From positions 1-40,099 of the forward strand of contig CADEEH010000035.1 of assembly GCA_902826305.1 (NCBI GenBank): a DNA stretch of 40,099 nt, given 5' to 3'. The stretch is from an uncultured Burkholderiales bacterium. Its GTDB lineage: Bacteria; Pseudomonadota; Gammaproteobacteria; Burkholderiales; Burkholderiaceae_E. The position numbers and the translations under genes are program-made. The notes below the pieces were generated by a model. That model was not told the DNA's origin. It was given only the letters and a program-made list of their open reading frames with translations, and did no database searches. Position 1 is the stretch's first letter, and every line of letters starts with the position of its first letter. This document shows, piece after piece, positions 8,689 to 17,745 of the stretch.

Positions 8689-10041
8689 TCACGACGGTGT
8701 GCGCAACGTCACCAGCTCCTCGGCCGCGGTCGGATGCACGGCGACCGTGCGGTCGAACTGCATCTTGGTCAGCCCGGCGTTGACCGCGATGCCGGCGAGC
8801 TGGATCATCTCGGCGGCGTCGGGTCCGCACAGGTGCACGCCGACCACCACCTGCGTCGCCCGTGCGACCACCAGCTTCATCAGCATCGGTGCCGGCACGC
8901 GTGCGAGCACGTTGCTCATCGGCCGAAAGCGGGTCCGGTAGACATCGATCTCGCCGTGACGCGCGCGCGCCGCCTGTTCCGTGAGACCGACGGTGCCGAT
9001 CTCCGGCGTGCCGAAGACCGCGGCCGGGACGTTCTCGTGATCGCAGATCCAGGGGCGCTGGCCGAAGACCGTGTCGGCGAAGGCATGACCTTCGCGGATC
9101 GCGACCGGCGTCAAGGCCAGGCGATCGGTGACATCACCGACCGCCCACACGGTCGATCGGCTGGTGCTCGAATCCGGGCCGACCCGGATCGCGCCGCGCG
9201 GCCCGGTCGCCACGCCGGCGCGCTCCAGGCCCAGGCCGTCGACGTTCGGCGCACGACCGGTGGCGGCCAGCACACGGTCGACGTGTCGGGTCGTGCCGCC
9301 GGCCAGGTGCACGGTCAACCCGGCGCCGTCGGCTTCGATCGCGCGCACCGTGTCGCTGGTCACGATGTCGATGCCATCGCGGGTCATCGCCTCGGCCACG
9401 TGCTGGCGCAGATCGTCGTCGAAGCCGCGCAGGATCCGGTCGCCCCGGTAGACGAGGGTGACCCTGACGCCGAGCCGCTGCATCAGGCAGCCGAACTCGA
9501 CTGCGATGAACCCGCCGCCTTCGATCAGCATCGACGACGGCAGTTCCGGCATGTCGAACAGATCGTCCGACGTGCACGCCAGCTCGGCACCGGGATAGGC
9601 GGGCTTGACCGGTCGTCCGCCGGTGGCGATCAGAATGTGCCGCGCTCGCACGCGCCGATCGGATGCCGGCAGGTGGACGGTGGTCTCGTCCTCGAGCACC
9701 GCGCGCGCGTCGATCACCTCGACCCCGCTGGCCTGCAGGTTGCGGCGATAGATCGCTTCGAGCCGGCCCACCTCGCGGTCCTTGGCCGCGCGTAGCGTCG
9801 GCCAGTCGAAGTGGGCCTCGACGCGCCATCCGAATCCCTCGGCTTCGTCGAACGCATCCCGGAACCGGCTCGCGATCACGAACAGTTTCTTCGGCACGCA
9901 GCCGCGGATCACACAGGTGCCACCGTAGCGCGACTGTTCGGCGATGGCGACCCGCGCCCCATGGCCGGACGCGATCCGCGCCGCGCGCACGCCGCCCGAT
10001 CCGCCGCCGATGACGAAGAGATCGACTTCTGCGTTGTCCAT
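8689..10041 (-). CDS. gor: Glutathione-disulfide reductase
   Basis: A 450-residue FAD/NADPH disulfide reductase that regenerates GSH from GSSG in the cytosol. The FAD site IGGGSGGVRAA (11-21) and the redox motif GGTCVIRGCVPKKL (Cys43, Cys48) are present; the latter is the form seen in glutathione reductases rather than lipoamide dehydrogenases. The second nucleotide-binding site (IEGGGFIAVEFG) is followed by YRGDRILRGFD, whose arginines suit NADPH. The C-terminal dimer motif HPTAAEE provides catalytic His436. ATG 10041 has GGAGGTG seven bases upstream. A 6-bp hairpin (GCCCGA-TCG-TCGGGC, 10055-10069) lies immediately before the ribosome binding site in the leader. Confidence 0.94.
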   Translation of the reverse strand: MDNAEVDLFVIGGGSGGVRAARIASGHGARVAIAEQSRYGGTCVIRGCVPKKLFVIASRFRDAFDEAEGFGWRVEAHFDWPTLRAAKDREVGRLEAIYRRNLQASGVEVIDARAVLEDETTVHLPASDRRVRARHILIATGGRPVKPAYPGAELACTSDDLFDMPELPSSMLIEGGGFIAVEFGCLMQRLGVRVTLVYRGDRILRGFDDDLRQHVAEAMTRDGIDIVTSDTVRAIEADGAGLTVHLAGGTTRHVDRVLAATGRAPNVDGLGLERAGVATGPRGAIRVGPDSSTSRSTVWAVGDVTDRLALTPVAIREGHAFADTVFGQRPWICDHENVPAAVFGTPEIGTVGLTEQAARARHGEIDVYRTRFRPMSNVLARVPAPMLMKLVVARATQVVVGVHLCGPDAAEMIQLAGIAVNAGLTKMQFDRTVAVHPTAAEELVTLRTPS

Positions 10042-10112
10042 CCGGAACACCTCCGCCCGACGATCGGGCCGCCATAGGATACGTGCCTGGCGAGGCCGGG
10101 GGTCGGGTGTCG

Positions 10113-13100
10113 TCAGATCTCGTTCTGTCGCGAGGGTGACGTCTGTGTCGTGTGGTCCGCGTCGTCGCCTGCCTCGACCGGCTCGCGGGTCGTGCCGCGG
10201 TCGGGTTCGGGCGCCATCGGCGCGCTGAAGGTCCGCACGCCGATCTCCCAGCCGGTGATCGACCGCGTCGACCAGCGCACGCTGCACTGCTCGCGCAGCG
10301 ACGCGTCCGCCTTTTCGGCCCGCGTCGTCCTGCCGGCGGCGCGCCGCAACGGTCCGGCCGTGGCCCCAGCGGGCGGCTCGCCGGCGACACCGAGCGGCCG
10401 GGCGTCGATCCGCGTGAACTGGCGCGGCTGTGTCGACAGCAACGTCGCGCGGTAGTCGCAGCTCGTCGTCGTACCCGGCAGGCGAAGTCCCCGGGCGGGC
10501 CGCCAGGCGAATGACGCCGGATCGGCGTTCGCGAACGGCCACGGCGAGAAAAGTCCCGAGGCGACGATGGCCACCGCCGAGCCCGCGCGCTCGGCGCAAC
10601 GGAACGTCATCTCCGCGGCCGCACTGAGGTGCAGGTCACCGGCGATCAGCACGAAGCGGCCGGGCAGCGCCAGCACCTGGCGCGCGAACCACTCGACGTC
10701 GGCCGGATACCCCATCCAGCCGTCGGCATTGATCGCCAGCTCCGGATGTTCGTACAGCTCGAGCGCGATCGGCACCAGCGGGGAGCCGGCGACGACGAAC
10801 AGCGGCACCGGATGGCCGGCCCAGCGCCGCACCCAGGATTCGAACGCGTCGCGCTGTGCATCGCCGATCATCGACCAGGACGCGGGCGGCTCGCCGCCGC
10901 TGCGAAGTGTCCGTTCGGTCCGGGTGTCCATCACGAAGAACGGACAGCCGCCGCTGACGAAGTCCTGCCAGAAGACCTGGCGGTCGAGATCCGGTGCGCG
11001 CGACGGCAGCGCGGTCCCCTGGTAGGCGACCGCGTACCGGCGCGCGCGCCGGAACTGCGCGATGTCGCGCTGATACCCGTCGTTGCGCCACAGCGGATGG
11101 CCCGGAGGTGCCTGTCCCGGCCAGTTGTTGACGAACTCGTGGTCATCGAGTGCGAAGTGGGTCGGCACCTGGCCGAGGATCGAGGCGAACGACGGCTGCG
11201 AGAATGCCCTGCGATAACGCTCGACATACCGGGCCAGGTCGTCCTGGCCGTCGCCGAACACCCCGGCGGTCGCGTCGGCGTAGATCTGGTCGCCGACCAG
11301 CAGCAGGTGATCGAGCGGCGGGCCATCGCGGCCGGCGCGCAGATGCCGGCGCATCAGCGCGAACGCGCCATCGGCCAGGTCGCGCTCGAACGGCGCGCCG
11401 CCGTGCAGGCAGGAGCCGACGGCGAACGAGGCACCCGGCTCCGGGTCGTCGGCCCACAGGCGTCGAAACCAGGCAAGGCCGGTCAGGTTCAGCCGGTGAT
11501 CCCGAAGTTCGTCGGCGCCGTCGCGAACGCCGCGATAACGCAGGCGGACGACCAGGTCGTCGAATTCGGTCAGCAGGACACGCGCCCGCAGGTAACGACC
11601 ATAGGTCGCCGACATGCGCTGCAGCCGGACCGGCTCGAGCACACACTGGTCGCGCTGGCGCACGAACTCGATCGCCGGGGCCAACGGCGCCCGATCGTCG
11701 AGCTCCAGCCAGATGTCGATCTCGACCGCGCCTCGTCCGCGGGGGCGGGCGCCCCGCAGCACCGGCCCCACGCGCAGCGCGGGACAGGCCGGATCGGCGG
11801 CGACCGGCAATGCCTCGAGCGCCCGGCCGTGAAGCACGTCCGGATGGCCGGCGATCGAAGCGGGATCGTGCAGGAAACGTGCGAGGGTCGCGTGGATCGA
11901 GTCCGGCGGTGTCGGCCGGGATGCGGCGTGCCGTCCCATCATGAAGTCGAGGTGGCCGGTGCCGGGGGGTTCGAACAGGTAGACCCCCCAGTGTGCGCCG
12001 CCGTCGCTTCGCGAACGGATGTGTTCGAGATTGCGCGCCGAGCGCCGTGCGCCCAGGTGCGAGAAGACCCGGTTGTCGATCCCGGCGCAGAACAGCGTCG
12101 GCATCGGCCAGAAGCGTTCGAATCGCGACGCGTCCAGGTAGACGTCGCGACCGTGGCGGTCGACCAGGCGACCCTGGCGTGCGCACTGGTGGATCTGCCG
12201 GAATGCGGCGAGGTTGCCGAAGCCGGAGAAGTCGACGATGTCGCGGTGGGTCGCCGGCGACAGGTTGTCATGGGTGTACTCGGTGCCGTAGAACAGCGTC
12301 ATGCGGTTGCGGATCTCGCGTGCCCGGCGCGACCGGTTGCGCACGTGCTGGTCGGCGCCGCGAGCCAGCGGCAGCGACGAGGCGAACCGGTCGATCAGCT
12401 GGTCGTAGGCGCGCGGTGCGTCCGGCAGCACCGCCGGGAACCCCGGTATCCGCAGCAGGTCCTTGACGTAACCGGCGAGGTTGGCGCGAATCCGGTTCGG
12501 GATCGACGGTTCGACCCAGGGTGTGAAGGCGTGCATCACGATCGATCGCAGCTTGCTCGGCCCGCCGGCGGCCGCGCCGCCGACATGGCAATGCCCGCCG
12601 AGCACCGACATCGCGGCCGCCGCCGCACCGACGCAGTGTGCGACCAGATGCACCGGCTGACCGGTGCTCTGGTGGACGATGTCCACCGCCTGCGCGATGT
12701 CGAAGCGGGCGATCGTGTCCATGTCGCCGGGCAGGTACGACGCGAAGGGCAGGTCGATGCTCAGACGATGGTCGAGCAGCCAGACGTCGAAACCCGCCTC
12801 GAGCAGGCTCTCGACCAGGTTCGGACGCACGGTCCGTGTATGGAACAGGCGGGAACTGTGCGCCAGTCCGTGCACCAGGAGCACCGGCTCGGCGCGCAGG
12901 CGGGCGAAACGCGTCAGTCGCAATTCGATCCTCGGCGCGCTGCCGGCGCGCAGCGGGGCGCTGAAGTAGGTCAGCTGCGGCGCGATGCGCCGATGGCCGA
13001 GCCGTTGCGGCCCGGCAAGCGACGACACGCGGGTGATCGGCTTGTTCGGGTAGTCGAGACCGGCGAAGCTCCAGAAGTGCGCCGCCAGCAGGCTGCGGGC

Positions 13101-15950
13101 GAACATCGATCCCAGCGAGATCATCGCGCCGGCGGACTCGGCGGTATCGGGGCTGCGGCGGACCTGGGCGAAGAAACGCTGGCTCATGTCGGCGAGATCG
13201 ACCGTCCAGTCGATGCCGATCGCCCGCTCGGGTGTCCGGCTCGCGGCCCCGGCGATCGCGACCAGCGACGACGGCAGCCTGCTCAGCGCGGTCCAGGGAT
13301 CGCCGCGGCCCGGCGCGTACCCGATCTGCTTGCGACCGGCCAGCCGCATCATTCCCCAGGGCAGTTGTCCTGTCGCCGGATACAGGTCGAGTGTGTAGTC
13401 CATCGTCCGCGACAGCGCGTGGACACCCGCCACACGCCAGAAGCCGGCGATGATGTCGCCCGCACCGCGCTCCTGGCCGCGCCTGAACAGCATCCGCGGA
13501 AGTTCGGGGCCCCGGCGGCCGAGGAATGCGGCGAGTGCGCGCAGTCGGCGCAGGTCCTCACCGGCAGCGTGTGACGAGGGGTCCCGCCGCAGCAGCCGCA
13601 CCGAACCCCATCCCTTGGCCAGTGCGATCAGATCGTCGCGCTCACCGACGGCGGTCGTCGAATCGTTGATCCGCCGGCGTCGGTCGGCGTCGAGCGCACA
13701 CCCGAGCAGTTCACAGCGCGCAGGCAACTCGCGACCGGTGTCGGCGAGCCACTCGTCGACATCGTCGATCCGGATCACGACCCGCAGCACCAGCAGCGCA
13801 CACTCGTGGCCGAGCACCGGACGCAGCGGTGCGGGCACCGGATCGACGACACTGGTCAGCCGCTCCTCGATGTCGATCGCCACCGTGCGGGGTGGCGCAC
13901 CGGTCCCCTCGTCGGCTGCGCCGGTCCTTGCCGCGCCGCTGCCCAGCGCGGCGGCCTGGTTGAGCATCTGCGGCCAACGCGGCAGGGCCGGGCGCCATGC
14001 GGGTCCGGCACCGTCGAGTGCGTGCCAGCCCTCGCGTTCGGCGATCTTCGTGCAGCCACGCCAGGCGAGGGCGGCGATCGTCAGCAGCGGGTTGCTTCCG
14101 AGCGCCATCGGCACGATCGAACCGTCGAGCACGTACAGCCCGCGATGGACGTGGTCGCGGCGATCGTCGTCCGCATCGAACACCGCACCGGCATCGTCGA
14201 CGACCCCGGCACCGGCGTCGTCGGCCATCACACAACCACCGAGCGGATGCACGGTGAACAAGGCCCCGGGAGCGGCGGCCAGGCCCGGCAGTTCATCAAA
14301 ACCGGCGGGCAACGCCCGCCACAGCGGATTGGCCAGGTACTGGCCGCCGTCGAACGCATCGGTCGGTGACACCTCCGGCGTCTCGAGTCCGGCCAGCAGC
14401 CGGTCGACCACGGTCGCCGTCCGGCCGTCATGGGCGCAACGCAGCGCAACCGCGATCCGTCGCCGATCCAGTTCGCGCAGGCTGGCCGGGTCGGCAACGC
14501 AGGGTGAATCGCGCGAGATCAGGTCGAGCACACCACTGGCCGAGCCGCTTCGCATCATCAGGAACACCTGGCTGCGATCGATCGCGTCGGGATGTACGGC
14601 GGCGGGGTCGACCTCCGGACGGGTGTGTGACCAGGTGCTGAGCCGATCGTCGGTGAAACGCCGAAGCAGCGATCCGGTGGTGACGATCTCGCCGAAGAAG
14701 CGGGCGAGTGACCAGGGAATCGCGCCGTCCTCGATCGTCAGCGTCCGGCCTTCGGGGTCGAGCAGGCGCAGCCAGCCGGTGATCGTCGGCCCGACGGCAA
14801 CCGGCGGTGCGTCGGAGGCCCCACGGGCGACCGCGTGCACCGGGCGCGCCTGGCCGTAGGTCGCGGCGATCACGTCGCCATTGCCGCCGAAGCGGCGCCC
14901 GAGCATCTCGGAACAGGACAGCAGGCCGGCGCGGTCGGAGCGCAGCAGGATCTCGCAGGAGCCGAGCGTGCCGGCGGCCAGCACGACCACGCGCGCGTTC
15001 AGCGTGAACACCTCCTCGATCATCGGCGTGCGTTCGGAAGCGGTGCGCCGGAATCGCACGACCCAGCGCGCCGCGCCCGCGGTGCGCGCAGAGACCGTCA
15101 GCACCGTCGCACCGGTGCACAACACCGCGCCGCGTTGCGAGGCCAGCGGCAGCGCGGTGCTCGACAACGTGCGCTTCGCGCCGACATTGCAGCCGGTCAC
15201 GCATTGACCGCAGGACGTGCAGGCCGGCTGGACGACACCGGACGGATTCAGGCCCGGGGACCGCTGCACCGTGATCGGTGCGGCCTGGCACGGGACGCCG
15301 AGCGCCGTGGCGACCCTCGCGAGGGCATCATATTTCGACGACGGTGGGTGGTCCGGCGATGACGTGGCGCCGAGCAGCGCGGTGACCCGATCGAACGCTT
15401 CGGCCAGGCCGTGCGCATCGGCGCGCAGCCGCTGCGGCCACGCCGGGTCCGACAGCACCGCGGCCGAGGGACGCAAGGCGACCCCGGCATTGATCAGGGA
15501 ACCACCGCCGAGTCCGTTGCCGACGAGGATCGACTGGCCGGCACCGAGACGCAGGTCGAACAGGCCGTCGTGGTAACCGGCGGTGCGGTCCGATCCTTCG
15601 CCCAGGATGCCGATGTGCCCGGGCAAATCGCCGAGTGATTCGGGGAAGTCTCCAGGTGCATACTCGCGACCCCGCTCGAGCAGCAACACACGCAATGGCT
15701 CACCTTGCCGGTCGCGGGCACCGGCGAAGCGCGCCGCGGCGATCGCGCCGCCATACCCTGAACCGACGATCAGCACGTCACAATGGGCACGGTCGGCGAG
15801 CGGGCCGCGCGGCGTGTTGCCGTCGGCTCGATCGGACTCAGGACGCAGGCCGAGTTGAAGGATCAACGTTTCGATCGGAATCGACAGGGATTCGGCCATG
15901 GGCGGGGATGGGATGGGAGGTCCGATCTCGCGGATCGTTCGCGGGGCCAT
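10113..15950 (-). CDS. Giant GMC oxidoreductase / alpha-beta hydrolase / PhoD-like phosphatase fusion
   Basis: 1945 residues in one uninterrupted frame. Residues about 55-620 are a GMC/cholesterol-oxidase-like flavoprotein: FAD loop VLIVGSGYGGAIAA (59-72), NGLGGGSLIN, a Cys cluster CTSCGQCVTGCNVGAKRTL as in long GMC dehydrogenases, and HPLGGCVMADD near 567. A linker of about 300 residues without a recognised fold follows. An alpha/beta-hydrolase begins near VLLVHGLAHSSRLFH (about 1022); its elbow VAHCVGA (about 1105) has Cys at the nucleophile position, as in PHA synthases. Residues about 1510-1880 are PhoD/alkaline-phosphatase-D-like: VGSCLHGG, GDQIYAD (about 1553), DDHEF (about 1600), IAGDLHLSAA (about 1773). 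No signal peptide is evident. A sterol or other hydrophobic substrate is inferred. ATG 15899 (MAESLSIP) is an alternative start. It diverges from the ABC transporter gene. Confidence 0.88.
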   Translation of the reverse strand: MAPRTIREIGPPIPSPPMAESLSIPIETLILQLGLRPESDRADGNTPRGPLADRAHCDVLIVGSGYGGAIAAARFAGARDRQGEPLRVLLLERGREYAPGDFPESLGDLPGHIGILGEGSDRTAGYHDGLFDLRLGAGQSILVGNGLGGGSLINAGVALRPSAAVLSDPAWPQRLRADAHGLAEAFDRVTALLGATSSPDHPPSSKYDALARVATALGVPCQAAPITVQRSPGLNPSGVVQPACTSCGQCVTGCNVGAKRTLSSTALPLASQRGAVLCTGATVLTVSARTAGAARWVVRFRRTASERTPMIEEVFTLNARVVVLAAGTLGSCEILLRSDRAGLLSCSEMLGRRFGGNGDVIAATYGQARPVHAVARGASDAPPVAVGPTITGWLRLLDPEGRTLTIEDGAIPWSLARFFGEIVTTGSLLRRFTDDRLSTWSHTRPEVDPAAVHPDAIDRSQVFLMMRSGSASGVLDLISRDSPCVADPASLRELDRRRIAVALRCAHDGRTATVVDRLLAGLETPEVSPTDAFDGGQYLANPLWRALPAGFDELPGLAAAPGALFTVHPLGGCVMADDAGAGVVDDAGAVFDADDDRRDHVHRGLYVLDGSIVPMALGSNPLLTIAALAWRGCTKIAEREGWHALDGAGPAWRPALPRWPQMLNQAAALGSGAARTGAADEGTGAPPRTVAIDIEERLTSVVDPVPAPLRPVLGHECALLVLRVVIRIDDVDEWLADTGRELPARCELLGCALDADRRRRINDSTTAVGERDDLIALAKGWGSVRLLRRDPSSHAAGEDLRRLRALAAFLGRRGPELPRMLFRRGQERGAGDIIAGFWRVAGVHALSRTMDYTLDLYPATGQLPWGMMRLAGRKQIGYAPGRGDPWTALSRLPSSLVAIAGAASRTPERAIGIDWTVDLADMSQRFFAQVRRSPDTAESAGAMISLGSMFARSLLAAHFWSFAGLDYPNKPITRVSSLAGPQRLGHRRIAPQLTYFSAPLRAGSAPRIELRLTRFARLRAEPVLLVHGLAHSSRLFHTRTVRPNLVESLLEAGFDVWLLDHRLSIDLPFASYLPGDMDTIARFDIAQAVDIVHQSTGQPVHLVAHCVGAAAAAMSVLGGHCHVGGAAAGGPSKLRSIVMHAFTPWVEPSIPNRIRANLAGYVKDLLRIPGFPAVLPDAPRAYDQLIDRFASSLPLARGADQHVRNRSRRAREIRNRMTLFYGTEYTHDNLSPATHRDIVDFSGFGNLAAFRQIHQCARQGRLVDRHGRDVYLDASRFERFWPMPTLFCAGIDNRVFSHLGARRSARNLEHIRSRSDGGAHWGVYLFEPPGTGHLDFMMGRHAASRPTPPDSIHATLARFLHDPASIAGHPDVLHGRALEALPVAADPACPALRVGPVLRGARPRGRGAVEIDIWLELDDRAPLAPAIEFVRQRDQCVLEPVRLQRMSATYGRYLRARVLLTEFDDLVVRLRYRGVRDGADELRDHRLNLTGLAWFRRLWADDPEPGASFAVGSCLHGGAPFERDLADGAFALMRRHLRAGRDGPPLDHLLLVGDQIYADATAGVFGDGQDDLARYVERYRRAFSQPSFASILGQVPTHFALDDHEFVNNWPGQAPPGHPLWRNDGYQRDIAQFRRARRYAVAYQGTALPSRAPDLDRQVFWQDFVSGGCPFFVMDTRTERTLRSGGEPPASWSMIGDAQRDAFESWVRRWAGHPVPLFVVAGSPLVPIALELYEHPELAINADGWMGYPADVEWFARQVLALPGRFVLIAGDLHLSAAAEMTFRCAERAGSAVAIVASGLFSPWPFANADPASFAWRPARGLRLPGTTTSCDYRATLLSTQPRQFTRIDARPLGVAGEPPAGATAGPLRRAAGRTTRAEKADASLREQCSVRWSTRSITGWEIGVRTFSAPMAPEPDRGTTREPVEAGDDADHTTQTSPSRQNEI

Positions 15951-15997
15951 GCGCTGCCTGCGTCGGGCGCTGGCCGGTGCGGGCTATCCGGGCTATT

Positions 15998-16019
15998 GCA
16001 ACACATCGCGATGTGTTGC
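15998..16019. promoter_or_regulatory. 22-bp perfect palindrome, probable operator
   Basis: The half-site GCAACACATCG at 15998-16008 is followed directly by its exact reverse complement CGATGTGTTGC at 16009-16019. It lies in the 192-bp divergent region between the giant fusion gene and the osmolyte transporter gene, where a dimeric repressor could control both. The bound protein is unknown. It has no T-run, so a terminator is unlikely. Confidence 0.55.
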
Positions 16020-16109
16020 GATCGAATGATCGTGCACCCTCGCCGCAACCCGGTTCGACCGCACGCGACGAAGAGCATCCGCCTGATCGCAGCGCCTGGA
16101 TACCCCGAT

Positions 16110-16136
16110 CGACATTCACCCGAAAGTGTTAGGGTG
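16110..16136 (+). promoter_or_regulatory. Weak candidate sigma-70 promoter for the osmolyte transporter gene
   Basis: TCGACA (16110-16115) and TAGGGT (16131-16136, a TAnnnT -10 form) are separated by 15 bp, just upstream of ATG 16143. The spacing is short and the -10 overlaps the likely ribosome binding region, so this is tentative. Confidence 0.25.
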
Positions 16137-16142
16137 GACCCC

Positions 16143-17714
16143 ATGCACCCGTTTCGCTTCGCAGGCCGTCGCCGATGGTGCCGCGGACGCGGCCTGGTCG
16201 CGCTGGTCTTCAGCCTTGCGGCCGGCACCGCGGTCGCGGCTACGCTGCAGGTCGGATCGAAGCGTTTCACCGAGTCGTACATCCTCGGCGAGATCGTCGT
16301 GCGGACCGTGCGCGCCGGCGGCGCCGGGGAGGCCACGCATCAGCGCGGGCTGGGCAACACCGCGATCGTGGTGGCGGCGCTTGCGGCCGGCCGGATCGAC
16401 CTCTACCCGGAATACACCGGCACGATCGCGCGCGAGATCCTGCAACTCGATCACGTGCCGTCGCTGGACGACATGAACCGGCGGCTCGCAGCGCTCGGGC
16501 TGGCGGCCTCGGTGCCGCTCGGTTTCGACAACGCGTACGCGTTGGCGATGCGCGGCGACGAAGCCCGCCGTCGCGGCATCGAGCGCCTGTCGCAGTTGCG
16601 TGATCAGTCAGGACTGCGCCTGGGGCTGTCGCCGGAATTCCTCGGCCGGGCCGATGGCTGGCCGGGCCTTCGCCGTGCCTATGACCTGCCGCAGGCGACG
16701 CCGCAAGGCATCGATCATGCGATCGCCTATGAAGCGATCGCCGGACGGCAGGTCGACGTGATCGACGTCTACACGACCGATGCGCGGATCGAGTCGCTCG
16801 ACCTCGTCGTGCTCACCGACGACGCCGGCTACTTTCCCCGCTACGACGCGGTCCTGCTGCACCGCGCCGACCTGCCGCAGCGGCTGCCAGCCCAGTGGCG
16901 GGCGTTGCAGACGCTGCAGAACCGGATCGACCTGAAGCGGATGCGCCGGATGAACGCGGCGGCCGAACTCGAGGGCCAGGACTTCGCGACCATCGCCGCG
17001 CGATTCGACGCCGGGGGCCAGGCCGGTGACGCCACGACACCGTCTTCGAACGACCGGGCGGGCTGGTTGTCCCGGTTGTTCGCGCCGGATCTGGGGCGCC
17101 TGACCGCGCAGCACCTGATGCTGGTGTTCGGATCGTTGGCCGCCAGCATCGCGATCGGTGTGCCGCTCGGCATCCTCGCCGTGCGCAGGCCGGCCGCCGG
17201 CGGCGTGATCCTCGGCATCACCGGCCTCGTGCAGACGATCCCCGCGCTCGCGATGCTGGCGTTCCTGATCCCGCTCACCGGCCGCATCGGTGCGCTGCCG
17301 GCGTTCATCGCGCTGTCGCTGTACGCCCTGCTGCCGATCGTGCGCAACACCCACACCGGCCTGATGCAGGTGCCCCGCGGCATCAGCGATGCGGCGCGGT
17401 CGCTCGGCCTTCGTCCGCGCGCGGTGCTGTACAGCATCGAGTTGCCGATGGCCACGCCGACGATCGTCGCCGGTGTGCGGACCTCGGCGGTCATCGGCGT
17501 CGGCACCGCAACCATCGCCGCGTTCATCGGCGCCGGAGGCTTCGGCGAACGGATCGTCACCGGGCTGGCACTGAACGACCATACGATGCTCGTCGCCGGT
17601 GCACTGCCGGCGGCGGCGATGGCGCTGGCGATCGAAGGCGGATTCGCCGCCACTCAGCGCTGGTGGCTGTCCCCGGGATTGAGGACCGGAGTCGAGAGCG
17701 GCGCACGACGATGA
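16143..17714 (+). CDS. Betaine/choline-type ABC transporter substrate-binding protein fused to permease (OpuB/OpuF-like)
   Basis: 523 residues. An N-terminal signal-like segment ends near Ala33. The OpuAC/ProX-like binding domain follows (about 34-290) and opens with LQVGSKRFTESYILGEI, with GRIDLYPEYTGT and YEAIAGRQVDVIDVYTTDARI further on, all characteristic of quaternary-amine binders. The C-terminal 200 residues are a BPD_transp_1 permease with several membrane spans and the coupling-loop pattern ISDAARSLGLRPRAVLYSIELP. Binding domain first, permease second is one of the known fused arrangements. Uptake of glycine betaine, choline or a similar osmolyte is inferred. No ABC ATPase gene is adjacent, so its energising subunit must be encoded elsewhere. 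GGGTGG lies upstream of ATG 16143. Confidence 0.86.
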   Translation: MHPFRFAGRRRWCRGRGLVALVFSLAAGTAVAATLQVGSKRFTESYILGEIVVRTVRAGGAGEATHQRGLGNTAIVVAALAAGRIDLYPEYTGTIAREILQLDHVPSLDDMNRRLAALGLAASVPLGFDNAYALAMRGDEARRRGIERLSQLRDQSGLRLGLSPEFLGRADGWPGLRRAYDLPQATPQGIDHAIAYEAIAGRQVDVIDVYTTDARIESLDLVVLTDDAGYFPRYDAVLLHRADLPQRLPAQWRALQTLQNRIDLKRMRRMNAAAELEGQDFATIAARFDAGGQAGDATTPSSNDRAGWLSRLFAPDLGRLTAQHLMLVFGSLAASIAIGVPLGILAVRRPAAGGVILGITGLVQTIPALAMLAFLIPLTGRIGALPAFIALSLYALLPIVRNTHTGLMQVPRGISDAARSLGLRPRAVLYSIELPMATPTIVAGVRTSAVIGVGTATIAAFIGAGGFGERIVTGLALNDHTMLVAGALPAAAMALAIEGGFAATQRWWLSPGLRTGVESGARR

Positions 17715-17745
17715 GTTCGGGTCGACACAGCGCGAGGGAGGTCGC

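Noticed and set aside
10629-13574. A 981-codon open frame on the plus strand opposite the giant fusion gene
   Set aside because: Its composition is dominated by Arg, Gln, His and Pro with no domain motifs. It is the antisense shadow of a GC-rich coding region whose minus-strand frame has clear catalytic motifs.
15998-16019. Rho-independent terminator
   Set aside because: The palindrome lies between divergent 5' ends and has no T-run.
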